64,000 nucleotides of DNA from Shinella pollutisoli (GCF_024609765.1 NZ_JANFDG010000006.1:153087-217086), one strand, 5' to 3'. Shown: positions 16,964 to 25,905, counted from the first letter of the stretch. Notes: generated from the letters alone by a model not told the origin. Numbers and translations are program-made.

Positions 16964-18022
16964 CTACTCCTTCAGGTCGGTCTGCGTTTCCGCGTCTGCC
17001 GTGCACTGCGCGGAGATCGCCGTGATGCGGTCGTCCTTCGCCACGTCGATCGCCCCGCGCGTCAGGTCGGCAAACAGGTTCCGTTCCGTCAGCCGGTCGA
17101 GCGTGCACTCGCAGAAGCGGCCGCAGAAACCGGCGCCGCGCTCCGCCTCGCAGGCGCGCGTGCAGCTCGCGCGATAGCCCGCGACCGGATCGGCCGCGGG
17201 TGCGGGAACCGCCAGCGAGACGCCGTAGAGGAGGGCGATCAGCACCGGTTGATGGATAAGGTAGATGGCGAGACTGTGGCGCCCGGCCGCCGCGAGCAGG
17301 GTTTTCCACCGCGCGGTGACGGTCTCTTTCGTCGCAGCCAGCCGGGCCGGGATCGTGCTTGCAACGAGGAGGCGGCCGGCGCCGATGCCGGCGAGGAAGG
17401 GCGCGAGCCAGGGCAGCAGCGGCACGTAGTCGTTGGAGCGCGGGATCTGCGTCGAGAGCCCCACCCACCAGAGCGCCGGATGGTCGAAGAGCGGCGCGCG
17501 CAGGTAGAGCGGTGCCATGGCCGCGGCGGCGGCGGCGGCGAAGGTGAGGGCGGCGGGAAGCCTCAGGAAGAGGAGGCCGATCACGCTTGCGGCGGCGATC
17601 GCGTGCAGGATGCCGAAGAAGATGAAGGTCTCGCGGAAGGCGAACCAGGTGCCGACGGTGACGAGGGCCGCGGCGGCGGCAATCTTCGCGAGCCGGATCA
17701 GGAAGGGCCTTGCCCGCACCCCGTCGCCATGGCCCAGCACGAGGCTGAGGCCGGCGAGGAACAGGAAGCTGCCGGCGATCAGGCGCGCGAAGAGCCGCCA
17801 GCCGCCGGTGCCCGCCGTGCCGGGCTCGACATAGCCGAAATATTCGAGGTCCCAGGTGAAGTGGTAGACCGCCATGGCGAGGAGCGCGAAGCCGCGCAGC
17901 CGGTCGATCGCCGGCAGGCGCGGCCGGCGGCGCGGTCGCGCGCCGTCCTCCGCAAGCCTGCCGTCGAGAATCGTGGTCGTCATGGGTCGTGGTCGCCGCA
18001 TCGCTTCGTTCCGGAGGATCAT
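16964..18022 (-). CDS. HGSNAT-type (DUF1624) membrane acyltransferase-like protein with cysteine-rich tail
   Basis: 352-residue membrane protein with about eight helices. It opens LPAIDRLRGFALLAMAVYHF, the characteristic N-terminus of DUF1624/heparan-alpha-glucosaminide acetyltransferase-like proteins. The last membrane segment (AAGRHSLAIYLIHQPVLIAL) also fits that family. After the membrane part, a tail of about 65 residues holds seven cysteines, including ASCTRACEAERGAGFCGRFC, which is not part of the transferase fold and may be a disulfide-bonded periplasmic domain. Starts at 18022, 18001 or 17983 are all possible; none has a strong Shine-Dalgarno. Confidence 0.82.
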   Translation of the reverse strand: MILRNEAMRRPRPMTTTILDGRLAEDGARPRRRPRLPAIDRLRGFALLAMAVYHFTWDLEYFGYVEPGTAGTGGWRLFARLIAGSFLFLAGLSLVLGHGDGVRARPFLIRLAKIAAAAALVTVGTWFAFRETFIFFGILHAIAAASVIGLLFLRLPAALTFAAAAAAAMAPLYLRAPLFDHPALWWVGLSTQIPRSNDYVPLLPWLAPFLAGIGAGRLLVASTIPARLAATKETVTARWKTLLAAAGRHSLAIYLIHQPVLIALLYGVSLAVPAPAADPVAGYRASCTRACEAERGAGFCGRFCECTLDRLTERNLFADLTRGAIDVAKDDRITAISAQCTADAETQTDLKE

Positions 18023-18080
18023 GCGCCGCCAACCTTGCGCCGGGCGGATGGCCGAAAAGGGGCCGGCGGGGAGGGTGGTC

Positions 18081-18770
18081 TCAGTCCGAGCCCTCGAGCA
18101 CGGCCCGGCGCGCCTCGGAATAGAACTGCCGGCGCACCAGCACGACGATGATCGCCGCCGTCGTCGCCATGAAGAGATAGGGGCTGACGAACCAGCCGAG
18201 ATAGCCGATGGAGAGGAAGATCGCCCGCAGCCCCTTGTTGAAGTGCTTTGCCGCCAGGATGTTCATGCGGATGACCTTGTCGGCGGCACGCGCCGCCGCC
18301 TCCGGGTCCTTGTCCACCTCGGAGCTCATCGGGATCGCGCCGAGCAGGATGGTGCAGTAGTTGAACAGCCTGTAGGACCAGCCGAACTTGAAGAAGGCGT
18401 AGCCGAAGATGCAGGCGAGCCCGCCCACCTTCATCTCGAAGCCGGTCCGTCCGCCGCGGAAGACGCCGGGCAGGTCGTCGAAGATGGCGAAGACCTGATC
18501 GGTGGCGCCGAGCAGCGCGAAGCAGCTTCCGAGCGCGAACATCGAGGTGGAGGCGAAGAAGGCCGTGCCGTTCTGCAGGCCCGCCATGATCTGCGTGTCG
18601 ATCATGCGCAGGTCGCGCTTCACCGCGTTGCGGATCCAGGCCGCGCGCTGCGCGCTCATGGCGCGCGTCAGGCTCACGCGGCTGAACAGCCGCGCCCGGT
18701 CCGTGACCCACGAATAGGCGGTCCACAGGACGAGGAAGAAACCGAGGGCGGTGAAGTCGGCGGCGCTCAT
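18081..18770 (-). CDS. DUF599 family membrane protein
   Basis: 229-residue inner-membrane protein with four predicted helices: FTALGFFLVLWTAYSWV at the N-terminus, a pair in the middle and one near residue 205. The segments AWIRNAVKRDLRMIDTQIM and GWSYRLFNYCTILLGAIP are typical of DUF599, which has no assigned function. The ATG at 18770 (MSAADFTALG) is chosen because the upstream in-frame sequence lacks a membrane or domain feature. It lies 58 bp upstream of the DUF1624 gene and probably begins a three-gene membrane operon. Confidence 0.87.
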   Translation of the reverse strand: MSAADFTALGFFLVLWTAYSWVTDRARLFSRVSLTRAMSAQRAAWIRNAVKRDLRMIDTQIMAGLQNGTAFFASTSMFALGSCFALLGATDQVFAIFDDLPGVFRGGRTGFEMKVGGLACIFGYAFFKFGWSYRLFNYCTILLGAIPMSSEVDKDPEAAARAADKVIRMNILAAKHFNKGLRAIFLSIGYLGWFVSPYLFMATTAAIIVVLVRRQFYSEARRAVLEGSD

Positions 18771-19042
18771 ATGAAAGCCTTTTGCCACGGTTCGGGCGAT
18801 TTGCAAGCGGTGAGCGCGGGTGCGGCAGCCGGCGTTCAGACTTTGGGCGGAACGCGGGCGGGGCGGTCCCGCCGCAATCGTCTGATTCCGCAGGCGCCAT
18901 GCGCGGGACGCGGGGCTACCATGTGCATAACGCCACGGTTTCGCCACTTTTCCCGATTGCGGTTTCACCAATTCTTCATTAAGAGAGGCGCCATGCAGGG
19001 GCGGCGTCGCCGCTGCGATCGTATCCTTCACACGGGGAAATC

Positions 19043-19144
19043 ATGGAAAGCACCGTTCAGAAATCCTGCTGGGGCGTAACCGTCCGTGCAGTCATCGGTT
19101 TTGCGACCGTCCTCATGGTCGCCTACCTCTTCGGTGGTGTCTGA
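19043..19144 (+). CDS. Small single-pass membrane protein, 33 aa
   Basis: A short reading frame encodes a peptide that begins MESTVQKSCWGVTVRAVIGF and continues as a hydrophobic helix ending in AYLFGGV. It has a GGGGAA Shine-Dalgarno eight bases before the ATG and is closely followed by a strong hairpin at 19171-19199. The layout of ribosome site, short membrane-spanning frame and terminator is that of a genuine small-protein gene. No function is known. Its own transcript seems likely because the flanking genes are divergent or far away. Confidence 0.65.
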   Translation: MESTVQKSCWGVTVRAVIGFATVLMVAYLFGGV

Positions 19145-19170
19145 AGCACCTGACAGTGACTCTCTTGTCG

Positions 19171-19199
19171 AACGGCGCGCCCCTCCCAGGCGCGCCGTT
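19171..19199 (+). terminator. Strong hairpin, probable terminator of the small membrane protein gene
   Basis: AACGGCGCGCC pairs perfectly with GGCGCGCCGTT across a seven-base loop (CCTCCCA). Only a short T run follows, so intrinsic termination may be incomplete, but the position 27 bases after the stop codon at 19144 fits. Confidence 0.65.
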
Positions 19200-19327
19200 T
19201 CGATTCCGGCGGGGCAGAATGTCGCGCCTGTAAAACCCGATGTCGGGAGATCGCCTTACGTCCGGCGCATGATAACGTAGCTTGGCGACAAGGGCCTGAG
19301 GCCTTCGCAGGCAGGAGAAGTGCGGGA

Positions 19328-20728
19328 ATGTTTCTTTCGGTGTTCGACGTCTTCAAGATCGGGATCGGCCCGTCGAGTTCGCATACGATGGGCCCGATGT
19401 CGGCCGCCAACCGCTTCCTCGACCTGATCCTGTCCCCGGACTGGCCGCGGCCGGCGGGCGCGCAGGTGACGGCGATCCGCATGAGCCTGCACGGTTCGCT
19501 CGCCTATACCGGCGTCGGCCACGGTTCGGACCGCGCCGTCGTCCTCGGCCTGATGGGGGAGAAGCCCGATACCGTCGATCCCGACCGGATGGACGCGATC
19601 GTCGCGGAGGTCGAGCGCACCGGCCGGATCACCCCGCCCGGCCATCCGGGCTACGCCTTCCAGCCGAAGACCGACCTGATCTTCGACAAGAAGAACCCGC
19701 TGCCCGGCCATGCCAACGGCATGACCTTCTCCGCCTTCGACCGCGACGACCGCCTCCTCCTGAAGCGCATCTACTATTCCGTCGGCGGCGGCTTCGTCGT
19801 GACGGACACCGAGCTGGAGGCGATGCGCGCCGATAAGGGCCGGGCGCCGGGCAAGAGGGTGCCGTTCCCCTTCGCCACCGCCAGGCAGATGCTGGAGATG
19901 GCGGAGCGCTCCGGCCTCACCATCGCGCAGATGAAGCGGGCGAACGAGGAGGCCACGATGCCGCGCGAGGCGCTCGACGCCGGGCTCGACCGCATCTGGG
20001 GCGCGATGAAGAGCTGCATCGACCGCGGCCTCAGGAACGAGGGCATCATGCCCGGCGGGCTGAAGGTGCGGCGCCGGGCGAAGTCGATCCACGACAAGCT
20101 GCAGGAGGAGTGGCGCTCCAACAAGGCCAATCCGCTGCTCGCCAACGACTGGCTCAGCGTCTACGCCATGGCCGTCAACGAGGAGAACGCGGCGGGCGGC
20201 CGCGTCGTCACCTCGCCCACCAACGGGGCGGCCGGCGTCGTGCCGGCGACGATCCGCTACTACCTGCATTTCCACGAGGACGCCGACGATGCGGGCATCC
20301 GCGACTACCTGCTGACGGCGGCGGCGATCGGCGGCATCATCAAGCACAATGCCTCGATCTCCGGCGCCGAGGTCGGCTGCCAGGGCGAGGTGGGCTCCGC
20401 CTCGGCGATGGCCGCGGCCGGCCTCGCCGCGGTGATGGGCGGCACGCCGGAGCAGGTGGAGAACGCCGCCGAGATCGCGCTGGAGCATCATCTCGGCATG
20501 ACCTGCGACCCGATCGCCGGCCTCGTCCAGGTGCCCTGCATCGAGCGCAACGCGCTCGGCGCGGTCAAGGCGGTGACGGCCGCCTCGCTCGCCATCAAGG
20601 GCGACGGCACGCATTTCGTGCCGCTCGACGCCTGCATCGAGACGATGCGCCAGACCGGCGTCGACATGAACGAGAAATACAAGGAGACCTCCACCGGCGG
20701 GCTCGCCGTCAACGTGGTGGAATGTTGA
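19328..20728 (+). CDS. sdaA: L-serine ammonia-lyase, iron-sulfur dependent
   Basis: Deaminates L-serine to pyruvate and ammonia with a [4Fe-4S] cluster. The 466-residue single-chain form joins the beta domain (residues 1-150, opening [18 protein letters not shown]) and the catalytic alpha domain. Cluster cysteines are Cys351 ([10 protein letters not shown]), Cys393 (MTCDPIAG) and Cys404 (VQVPCIERN), all present. The hallmark [15 protein letters not shown] is at about residue 298-312. It is followed after 54 bp by the DUF1489 gene. Confidence 0.97.
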   Translation: MFLSVFDVFKIGIGPSSSHTMGPMSAANRFLDLILSPDWPRPAGAQVTAIRMSLHGSLAYTGVGHGSDRAVVLGLMGEKPDTVDPDRMDAIVAEVERTGRITPPGHPGYAFQPKTDLIFDKKNPLPGHANGMTFSAFDRDDRLLLKRIYYSVGGGFVVTDTELEAMRADKGRAPGKRVPFPFATARQMLEMAERSGLTIAQMKRANEEATMPREALDAGLDRIWGAMKSCIDRGLRNEGIMPGGLKVRRRAKSIHDKLQEEWRSNKANPLLANDWLSVYAMAVNEENAAGGRVVTSPTNGAAGVVPATIRYYLHFHEDADDAGIRDYLLTAAAIGGIIKHNASISGAEVGCQGEVGSASAMAAAGLAAVMGGTPEQVENAAEIALEHHLGMTCDPIAGLVQVPCIERNALGAVKAVTAASLAIKGDGTHFVPLDACIETMRQTGVDMNEKYKETSTGGLAVNVVEC

Positions 20729-20782
20729 CGCACCCCTGCGGCGGACCCTTGACCCGGCCGCCGCAAGGGCGTTGAAAGAGGC

Positions 20783-21220
20783 ATGGCCCTTCATCTTCTC
20801 AAACTGTGCGTCGGCGCGGATACCATCGAGGACCTGCGCGACTGGGTGTCGGAACGCTCGCTGGTGGCGATCGCCGCCGGGCTGGAGCCGCATTCGACCC
20901 ACGTCACCCGGATGATCCCGAAGCGCGACCGGGAGCTACTCGACGGCGGCTCGCTCTACTGGGTGATCAAGGGACAGGTCCAGGCGCGCCAGCGGCTCCT
21001 CGACATCCAGGCCTTCACGGACGCGGACGGCATCTCGCGCTGCAGGCTCCTGCTCGGCCCGGAAGTGATCGAGACCGAGTTCCAGCCGCGCCGCGCCTTC
21101 CAGGGCTGGCGTTACCTGAAGGAGGAGGACGCGCCGCGCGACCTCAGGGCCCTGGGCGAGGGCGCCGCCGACCTGCCGATCGAGCTCCGCCGGGAGCTCG
21201 CCGAACTGGGCCTGCTCTAG
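20783..21220 (+). CDS. DUF1489 family protein
   Basis: 145-residue cytoplasmic protein of the alphaproteobacterial DUF1489 family, function unknown. Recognisable segments are the N-terminal LHLLKLCVGADTIEDLRDWV, TRMIPKRDRELLDGGSLYWV in the centre, and CRLLLGPEVIETEFQPRRAF followed by QGWRYL toward the end. The mix of KRD and IKGQVQARQRLLDI resembles nucleic-acid-handling small proteins, but that is only an impression. It lies 54 bp downstream of sdaA and could share its transcript. Confidence 0.9.
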   Translation: MALHLLKLCVGADTIEDLRDWVSERSLVAIAAGLEPHSTHVTRMIPKRDRELLDGGSLYWVIKGQVQARQRLLDIQAFTDADGISRCRLLLGPEVIETEFQPRRAFQGWRYLKEEDAPRDLRALGEGAADLPIELRRELAELGLL

Positions 21221-21250
21221 AAGGGCCGCTGCACGCGCCGGCCGGAACCT

Positions 21251-21523
21251 TCAGCGCAGCTTCATCCGCACCGGAAAGCGCCGGCCCTCGGCGGCGACGT
21301 GGAGATGGATGCCGGTCTCGGGCTGGCCGGTGCGCCAGGCGCGGGCGCCGTGGGCGAGCAGCATGCCGACGAGGTCCTTCGTCCGGCCGCGCGAACGGCC
21401 GAGGCCGAGATCGGCGATGCGCATCGCCGCCTCGTGCAGCGGATGCAGCGTGCCCTTGAGCGACTTGCGCTTTTCCCCCCGCGGCCGGGTTCCGATATCG
21501 GACAGGTTCTCGTTCGTCGCCAT
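21251..21523 (-). CDS. Hypothetical protein, 90 aa
   Basis: Small, strongly basic protein without a recognised domain. It begins MATNENLSDIGTRPRGEKRK and contains LKGTLHPLHEAAMRIADLGL and a basic GRSRGRTKDLVGMLLAHGAR segment, suggesting mostly helical structure and possible nucleic-acid contact. The start at 21523 is chosen over one 24 bases upstream because GAGG lies seven bases before it. It converges with the DUF1489 gene and lies in the same direction as the downstream-oriented carboxypeptidase gene. Confidence 0.65.
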   Translation of the reverse strand: MATNENLSDIGTRPRGEKRKSLKGTLHPLHEAAMRIADLGLGRSRGRTKDLVGMLLAHGARAWRTGQPETGIHLHVAAEGRRFPVRMKLR

Positions 21524-21651
21524 GATCTGCCTCGTACACAATACCAAATCGAGGATGGCGGCAGGCCTTCACGCGGTCTCCGCCTGCCTTGCCCCGCGTC
21601 CGCCGGTACGCGATACCGGTCCGGCGACGTCTCGGGGCAGGGCCTTTCGTC

Positions 21652-23127
21652 TTACTGCTGGCTCGCCCAGCAGCCGAAGCCCTTGCGCTTCAGCGTCTTG
21701 CAGGCCGCCGTGGCGCGGTCCTGGCTCTCGAAGCCGCCGAAGCGGGCGCGGATGAGCCCGGCATGGGCGACCGTGAAGGGTTTGGCGCCCGAGAGGACCT
21801 TGCCGCCCTGGTTGCTCGCCTTGGCGAGCAGGTCCTCGGCCTGCGCGCGGTCCGGCGTCGCGCCGATCTGGATGACCCAGCCCGAGGGGATGGCGGCGGT
21901 CTCGGCCGGCGTCGTCGAGGAGGTGGTGAGCGAATCGACGTTCCCGCCGGTGTCGCCCTGCTCGGGCATGTATTCCGGGGCCGGCTCGGGGATGGCGATG
22001 CCGCGCTGCTGCTTGAGCGAGGCGGCGAGCGCGCGCTTGCCGACGACTTCCGCCGAACCGCCCGTCTCGACGGCGGCGTAGGCGGTCGCGAGACGGTCGC
22101 CCTCGTAGCGGTAGGCCGGGATCGGTCCGTTTTCCGGCAGGTCGAAGGCGCCGCCGACGGAGGCGGCGACGGCCTGGCTCGCGACGTCCGCCGTCAGCGT
22201 CGGCGCGGCCTTCGTTTCGGCGACGAGCTTGCCGCTGCCGCGCGTCGAGGCCTTCGGCAGGTAGGCGGCGATGAGCCTGCGCATCTGCTGGTCGCGGGCG
22301 GCGCCCGAGCGGCCGCCCAGCACGACGCCGACCACGCTGCGCCCGTCGGCCACCGCCGAGGTCACGAGGTTGTAGCCGGATGCGCGGGTATAGCCGGTCT
22401 TGATGCCGTCGACGCCGCGCACGTTGCCGAGCAGCCGGTTGTGGTTGCCGATCACCTGCTTGCCGAAGCGGAAGCTGCGGGTGGAGAAGTACGCGTAATA
22501 TTGCGGGAAGTGCTGGCGCAGCGCCATGCCGAGGCGGGCCTGGTCGCGGGCCGTCGTCACCTGCGCGGTGTTGGGCAGGCCGTGCGCGTTGCGGTAGACG
22601 GTGCGGGTCATGCCGAGCGCGCGGGCCTTCTGCGTCATGATGCGGGCGAAACGGTCTTCCGAGCCGCCGAGGAACTCGCCGAGCGCGGTCGCCACGTCGT
22701 TGGCCGAGCGCGTCACGAGCGCCTGGATCGCCTGCTCGACGGTGAGCGAGTTGCCCGCGCCGACGCCGAGCTTGGAGGGCGGCTCCTTCGCGGCGTTCCT
22801 CGATACGGGGACGCGCGAGTTGAGCCTGATCTTGCCGGCCTCCAGCGCCTCGAAGGTGAGGTAGAGCGTCATCATCTTGGTGAGCGAGGCGGGATAGCGC
22901 AGCGCGTCGGCATCCTCGCTGTAGAGCACCTTGCCTGTCTTGGCGTCGACGACGATGCCGGCATATTTCGGGTTCGCCTGGGCCGGCGCCGCATAAGCGA
23001 CGGCGGCGATCATTCCGGCCATCACCAGCCCCCTGGCCATGCCGGCGATCGCCTTGCAGGTGCGGGGGAGAACGTCGAGGAATACGGAACGGGACACTGG
23101 GTTACTCTTCAGTCTCGGATTGCACAT
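21652..23127 (-). CDS. D-alanyl-D-alanine carboxypeptidase (PBP5/6 type) with C-terminal SPOR domain
   Basis: Periplasmic penicillin-binding protein that trims the terminal D-Ala of peptidoglycan stem peptides. A signal sequence lies at about residues 28-51 (GMARGLVMAGMIAAVAYAAP). The catalytic motifs are SLTK (YPASLTKMMTLYL), SAN (LVTRSANDVATAL) and KTG (GVDGIKTGYTRASG), in order. Residues about 410-491 form a SPOR domain (GWVIQIGATPDRAQAEDLLA ... CWASQQ), which binds denuded glycan at division sites. A linker rich in proline and serine separates the two parts. Length 491 aa, longer than simple PBP5. Confidence 0.94.
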   Translation of the reverse strand: MCNPRLKSNPVSRSVFLDVLPRTCKAIAGMARGLVMAGMIAAVAYAAPAQANPKYAGIVVDAKTGKVLYSEDADALRYPASLTKMMTLYLTFEALEAGKIRLNSRVPVSRNAAKEPPSKLGVGAGNSLTVEQAIQALVTRSANDVATALGEFLGGSEDRFARIMTQKARALGMTRTVYRNAHGLPNTAQVTTARDQARLGMALRQHFPQYYAYFSTRSFRFGKQVIGNHNRLLGNVRGVDGIKTGYTRASGYNLVTSAVADGRSVVGVVLGGRSGAARDQQMRRLIAAYLPKASTRGSGKLVAETKAAPTLTADVASQAVAASVGGAFDLPENGPIPAYRYEGDRLATAYAAVETGGSAEVVGKRALAASLKQQRGIAIPEPAPEYMPEQGDTGGNVDSLTTSSTTPAETAAIPSGWVIQIGATPDRAQAEDLLAKASNQGGKVLSGAKPFTVAHAGLIRARFGGFESQDRATAACKTLKRKGFGCWASQQ

Positions 23128-23196
23128 GATGTTCGGTCGTCGCCTCCCGGAACGGCCGCTCGGGGCACGTTAGCCGCAACAGCGTTACCAATCGGT

Positions 23197-23979
23197 TTAT
23201 GATGAATTGTCCGTTTGCGCGGTCCGTCGTCTTTTATCTGTTCCGGACTGTCCGGAGATCCGCTCGTCGAGCCAGGCCCGCGCGCGCGCCTCCATGGACT
23301 GCCACTGCGGCAAAAGTCTGCTCGAAAAGCGGTAGAGCACGGAAAGATCGCGGCCGACGTGGATGTCGCGCTGGCAGTCCGCCCCGGTCGACTGCGCCTC
23401 GTCGGCGGGCATCATGCAGCGCACGGCATAGTCTGAGCCGTCCGGCAGCGCGGCGGTGAAGAACACCTCGTCGCCATATCCGGAATTCGCCTTGAGCCGG
23501 TGCATCGACAGGCCCGCCGGTCCCGGTTGCGGCGCGCCCTCGAAGAGGTGGCGGTAGATCGGCTCCAGCCGCCCCGACATGTCCTTCGACATGGTGCTTT
23601 GCGACAGATGCAGGAAGATCAGGTTTTCCGCGTGCGCCACGTCGTTGAAGCGGATGCGCTCGGCGTTGGAATAGCCTTCCAGGGCGGGCCAGGTGAGGTA
23701 GAGGTCGACGCGTTCGGCGATCCCGCTCCGGCGCTGCTCCTCGAAGCGGATGGCGTTGGCGGGCAGGCGCACGCGGTCCTGCCCGACGAGGATGTCGAAG
23801 ACCTCCGTGCTCTCGGTATGGCCGGAAAGCGCGATGCGCTCGCCGAGGACCCGGCCGGCGGCGCTGATGGCGACGGAGAGGCCGGCGAGCACGGCGATGC
23901 CGACGGTCAGCCGGGTCAGCAGGCGATTGGAGATGAGGGGAGCGTGCTCGCCGTCGCCGGGATGGGCTGCCGCAGTCAT
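23197..23979 (-). CDS. Conserved hypothetical protein with one N-terminal membrane helix, 260 aa
   Basis: Unrecognised. One transmembrane helix lies near residues 20-42 (LLTRLTVGIAVLAGLSVAIS); the rest is predicted periplasmic. The body contains LSGHTESTEVFDILVGQDRV, LYLTWPALEGYSN and two cysteines (VRCMMPADE ... ADCQRDIH) that may pair. The repeated aromatic and acidic pattern suggests a globular substrate- or peptidoglycan-binding domain, but I cannot name one. It lies 69 bp upstream of the carboxypeptidase gene in the same direction and may be in one operon with it. Confidence 0.8.
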   Translation of the reverse strand: MTAAAHPGDGEHAPLISNRLLTRLTVGIAVLAGLSVAISAAGRVLGERIALSGHTESTEVFDILVGQDRVRLPANAIRFEEQRRSGIAERVDLYLTWPALEGYSNAERIRFNDVAHAENLIFLHLSQSTMSKDMSGRLEPIYRHLFEGAPQPGPAGLSMHRLKANSGYGDEVFFTAALPDGSDYAVRCMMPADEAQSTGADCQRDIHVGRDLSVLYRFSSRLLPQWQSMEARARAWLDERISGQSGTDKRRRTAQTDNSS

Positions 23980-24106
23980 GATCGCTTGCTCCGTGAGGCT
24001 TCACGGCCCGCCTGGCGATTCCGCCGGCCGGCCATTCGTTACGGAGCGTCCGTGAACGGCGTTAATTTTTCGTAAACATCGATGCCCGCCGGTCCCGGAC
24101 AGGGAC

Positions 24107-24139
24107 GCGGCCGGTTCCGGGGACAGCGGAACCGGCCGC
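24107..24139. other. Strong intergenic hairpin
   Basis: GCGGCCGGTTCCG and CGGAACCGGCCGC are perfect 13-base complements around a seven-base loop. It lies about 90 bases downstream of the transglutaminase-like gene stop on the minus strand. No T-run follows in either direction, so a terminator role is uncertain; transcript-end protection is equally possible. Confidence 0.5.
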
Positions 24140-24230
24140 AGGGCCGTGGTCGTGGACGGGGATTGGGGGACTGACCGGGCCCTTTTCCTTCGCCCGGCGG
24201 CGGCCGCCGGGCAGTCTCGTCGTCGGCGCG

Positions 24231-24836
24231 TCAGCGAACGCTGCCGACCGCGTCGGCGCGGCCGTCCTGCAGCTTCACCCACTTGCCGGCATGCTGCGAG
24301 GACTGGCGCTTCAGGAAGCGGTATTCGGTCTCCGACCAGAGCAGGACCTTGTTGCGCATGTTGTCGAGCACGAAGTCGCCGCGGTCGGTGCGCACGGTCA
24401 GGATGGCGTGGCCTTCGCCGTTCGGCTGCAGCACGACGGTGATCAGCAGGTTGGAGGGCGAGATGCCGGCCTTCATCAGGAGCTTGCGCTTCAAGAGCAC
24501 GTAGTCCTCGCAGTCGCCGACCGAGCGCGGATAGGCCCACCGCTCCTCGACGCCGTAGATCTCCATGTCGGTGAGCGGCTCGATCGCGGCGTTGACGTCG
24601 TAGTTGACCCGCAGGATCGCCTTCCAGTTTTCCTGGGTCAGGACCAGCGGCCCGCTGTCACGGCTATCGATCGGCTGGCATTCGCCGCTGTACTGCCGGC
24701 AGAACTCGTAATGGCCGATGGGCTGGTTGGTCGCGCCTGCGACCGGGATGTTGGCCGGAAGGGCCATCGCCGCCTGCGCCGCGGCGAGAGAGAGGAAGAA
24801 GCCGAGCGTCCCTGTCTTGAAGATCGTCTTTGTCAT
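24231..24836 (-). CDS. Bacterial transglutaminase-like cysteine peptidase (BTLCP)
   Basis: 201-residue exported protein. A signal peptide occupies about residues 1-26 (LGFFLSLAAAQAAMALPAN). The papain-like triad is in VGDCEDYVLLK (Cys), GHAILTV (His) and FVLDNMRN (Asp), the pattern of the BTLCP family. Related LapG proteases cleave adhesins under c-di-GMP control, but no LapD-like partner is nearby, so the substrate is unknown. Two further cysteines (EFCRQYSGECQP) may form a disulfide. The upstream region is unusually AT-rich. Confidence 0.92.
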   Translation of the reverse strand: MTKTIFKTGTLGFFLSLAAAQAAMALPANIPVAGATNQPIGHYEFCRQYSGECQPIDSRDSGPLVLTQENWKAILRVNYDVNAAIEPLTDMEIYGVEERWAYPRSVGDCEDYVLLKRKLLMKAGISPSNLLITVVLQPNGEGHAILTVRTDRGDFVLDNMRNKVLLWSETEYRFLKRQSSQHAGKWVKLQDGRADAVGSVR

Positions 24837-25240
24837 TGTGGTGTCCCCGTTTGATGGTCCGACAATGACACATATGTTTTGAGCTTCGCCGAAGCTTCGA
24901 AGTATAATTAAGTACAAATCAGGATCGAATAAATACAAAACAAGAATAAAACTTGAAGTACATTTGATATGTATTTTAGGAGAATTCGTCTAAAATTCGA
25001 ATGAATTTCCCGCCCCGACGACCGCCGGGCGTTTGCCATCCCTTTGAAGGAACGATGTTTTTCCCGGACCCGCGACAGGCCCGCGCTTTCGCGCCGCGCA
25101 GGGCGATGCGCTCCTCGGCCACGTGCCGGCTCCGCGCGATGGAGGGGAAATGCATGGGGAAGGCGCCCGCCCGAGCGGGCGGCGCGAAAGCGGCAGGAAA
25201 TTTTTCGATTTTTTTATGGCGATGCCGCCGATCCGCCGGC
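24837..25240. other. Gene-free stretch with an AT-rich core
   Basis: About 400 bp between the BTLCP and PilZ genes. Bases about 24880-24990 are markedly AT-rich (runs such as TATAATTAAGTACAAAT and AAAACAAGAATAAAACTT) in an otherwise GC-rich window. The remainder, 25010-25240, shows no convincing coding pattern. The core is consistent with a strong BTLCP promoter or a nucleoid-protein binding site. Confidence 0.5.
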
Positions 25241-25244
25241 AACG

Positions 25245-25266
25245 AAAAAGGCCCCTTGCGGGGCCT
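25245..25266 (-). terminator. Rho-independent terminator of the PilZ gene
   Basis: On the minus strand AGGCCCC-GCAA-GGGGCCT is followed by TTTTT. It lies about 30 bases beyond the PilZ stop codon. Confidence 0.93.
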
Positions 25267-25293
25267 GTCGTCCTTGCCGGTGTGGGCGGGCGG

Positions 25294-25905
25294 TTACAGG
25301 AAGGCCGTCAGGGCTTCCTTCGACTGCACGGAGGAGAACTCGATGGCGACGCCTTCCTGGAAATGGCGGACGACGCGGCCGCGCATGTGGCCGAGCTGGA
25401 CCGGCGTGCCGAGCGCCGGGCGCACGTCGATGTCGATGGCCGCGCCCGAGAGCGAAAGGTCGATGATGCGGCAGCTGTAGCGCCGCCCGTCGTCGAGCGT
25501 CAGGTCGGTCAGGGTGTTGCGCGGGGTTAGGCGGTTGTGGCGCCGGTCCTCCGGCAGGCCGAGCTCGTGCTTGTTGGCGATCCAGGTGAGCTGGGCGGCG
25601 AGCTTCTCGCGCTTGCGGTCGGTGGCGGTGAGCACGATCGAGAAGCCGGTGTCGGTGAGGGTCGCGACCGTCCCCTCGATGCGGCCGAGATGGTCGACAT
25701 AGGCGATGATGCGTTCGCCGACGCGCGGGCGGGCGTGGCAGGTGAAGGCGGCGTCACCCGGCGACATGTCGAGGACCGTGCAGTCGTACTCGTCGTGATT
25801 GGCGAGCATCAGCCGGCCCGAAAGGTTCACGGAGACGCGCTGGAAGCTGCGCTGCTCGGGCTGCGGCTTCCTGGCGGCGGGCGATGCTTGCTGGAATGAG
25901 TACAT
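25294..25905 (-). CDS. Protein with two PilZ domains
   Basis: 203-residue cytoplasmic protein, probable c-di-GMP effector. Domain 1 (about residues 18-95) begins RSFQRVSVNLSGRLML and has DMSPGDAAF where DxSxxG is expected, so its ligand loop is altered. Domain 2 (about 118-200) has RRHNRLTPR and DLSLSGAAIDI, a good RxxxR plus DxSxxG match. Domain 2 is therefore the likely ligand site, while domain 1 may be structural. No cyclase or phosphodiesterase gene is nearby. A clear terminator follows at 25245-25266. Confidence 0.9.
   Translation of the reverse strand: MYSFQQASPAARKPQPEQRSFQRVSVNLSGRLMLANHDEYDCTVLDMSPGDAAFTCHARPRVGERIIAYVDHLGRIEGTVATLTDTGFSIVLTATDRKREKLAAQLTWIANKHELGLPEDRRHNRLTPRNTLTDLTLDDGRRYSCRIIDLSLSGAAIDIDVRPALGTPVQLGHMRGRVVRHFQEGVAIEFSSVQSKEALTAFL

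Noticed and set aside
24001..24230. Small genes in the gap downstream of BTLCP
   Set aside because: Frames lack ribosome sites and are rich in arginine and proline, typical of non-coding GC-rich DNA.
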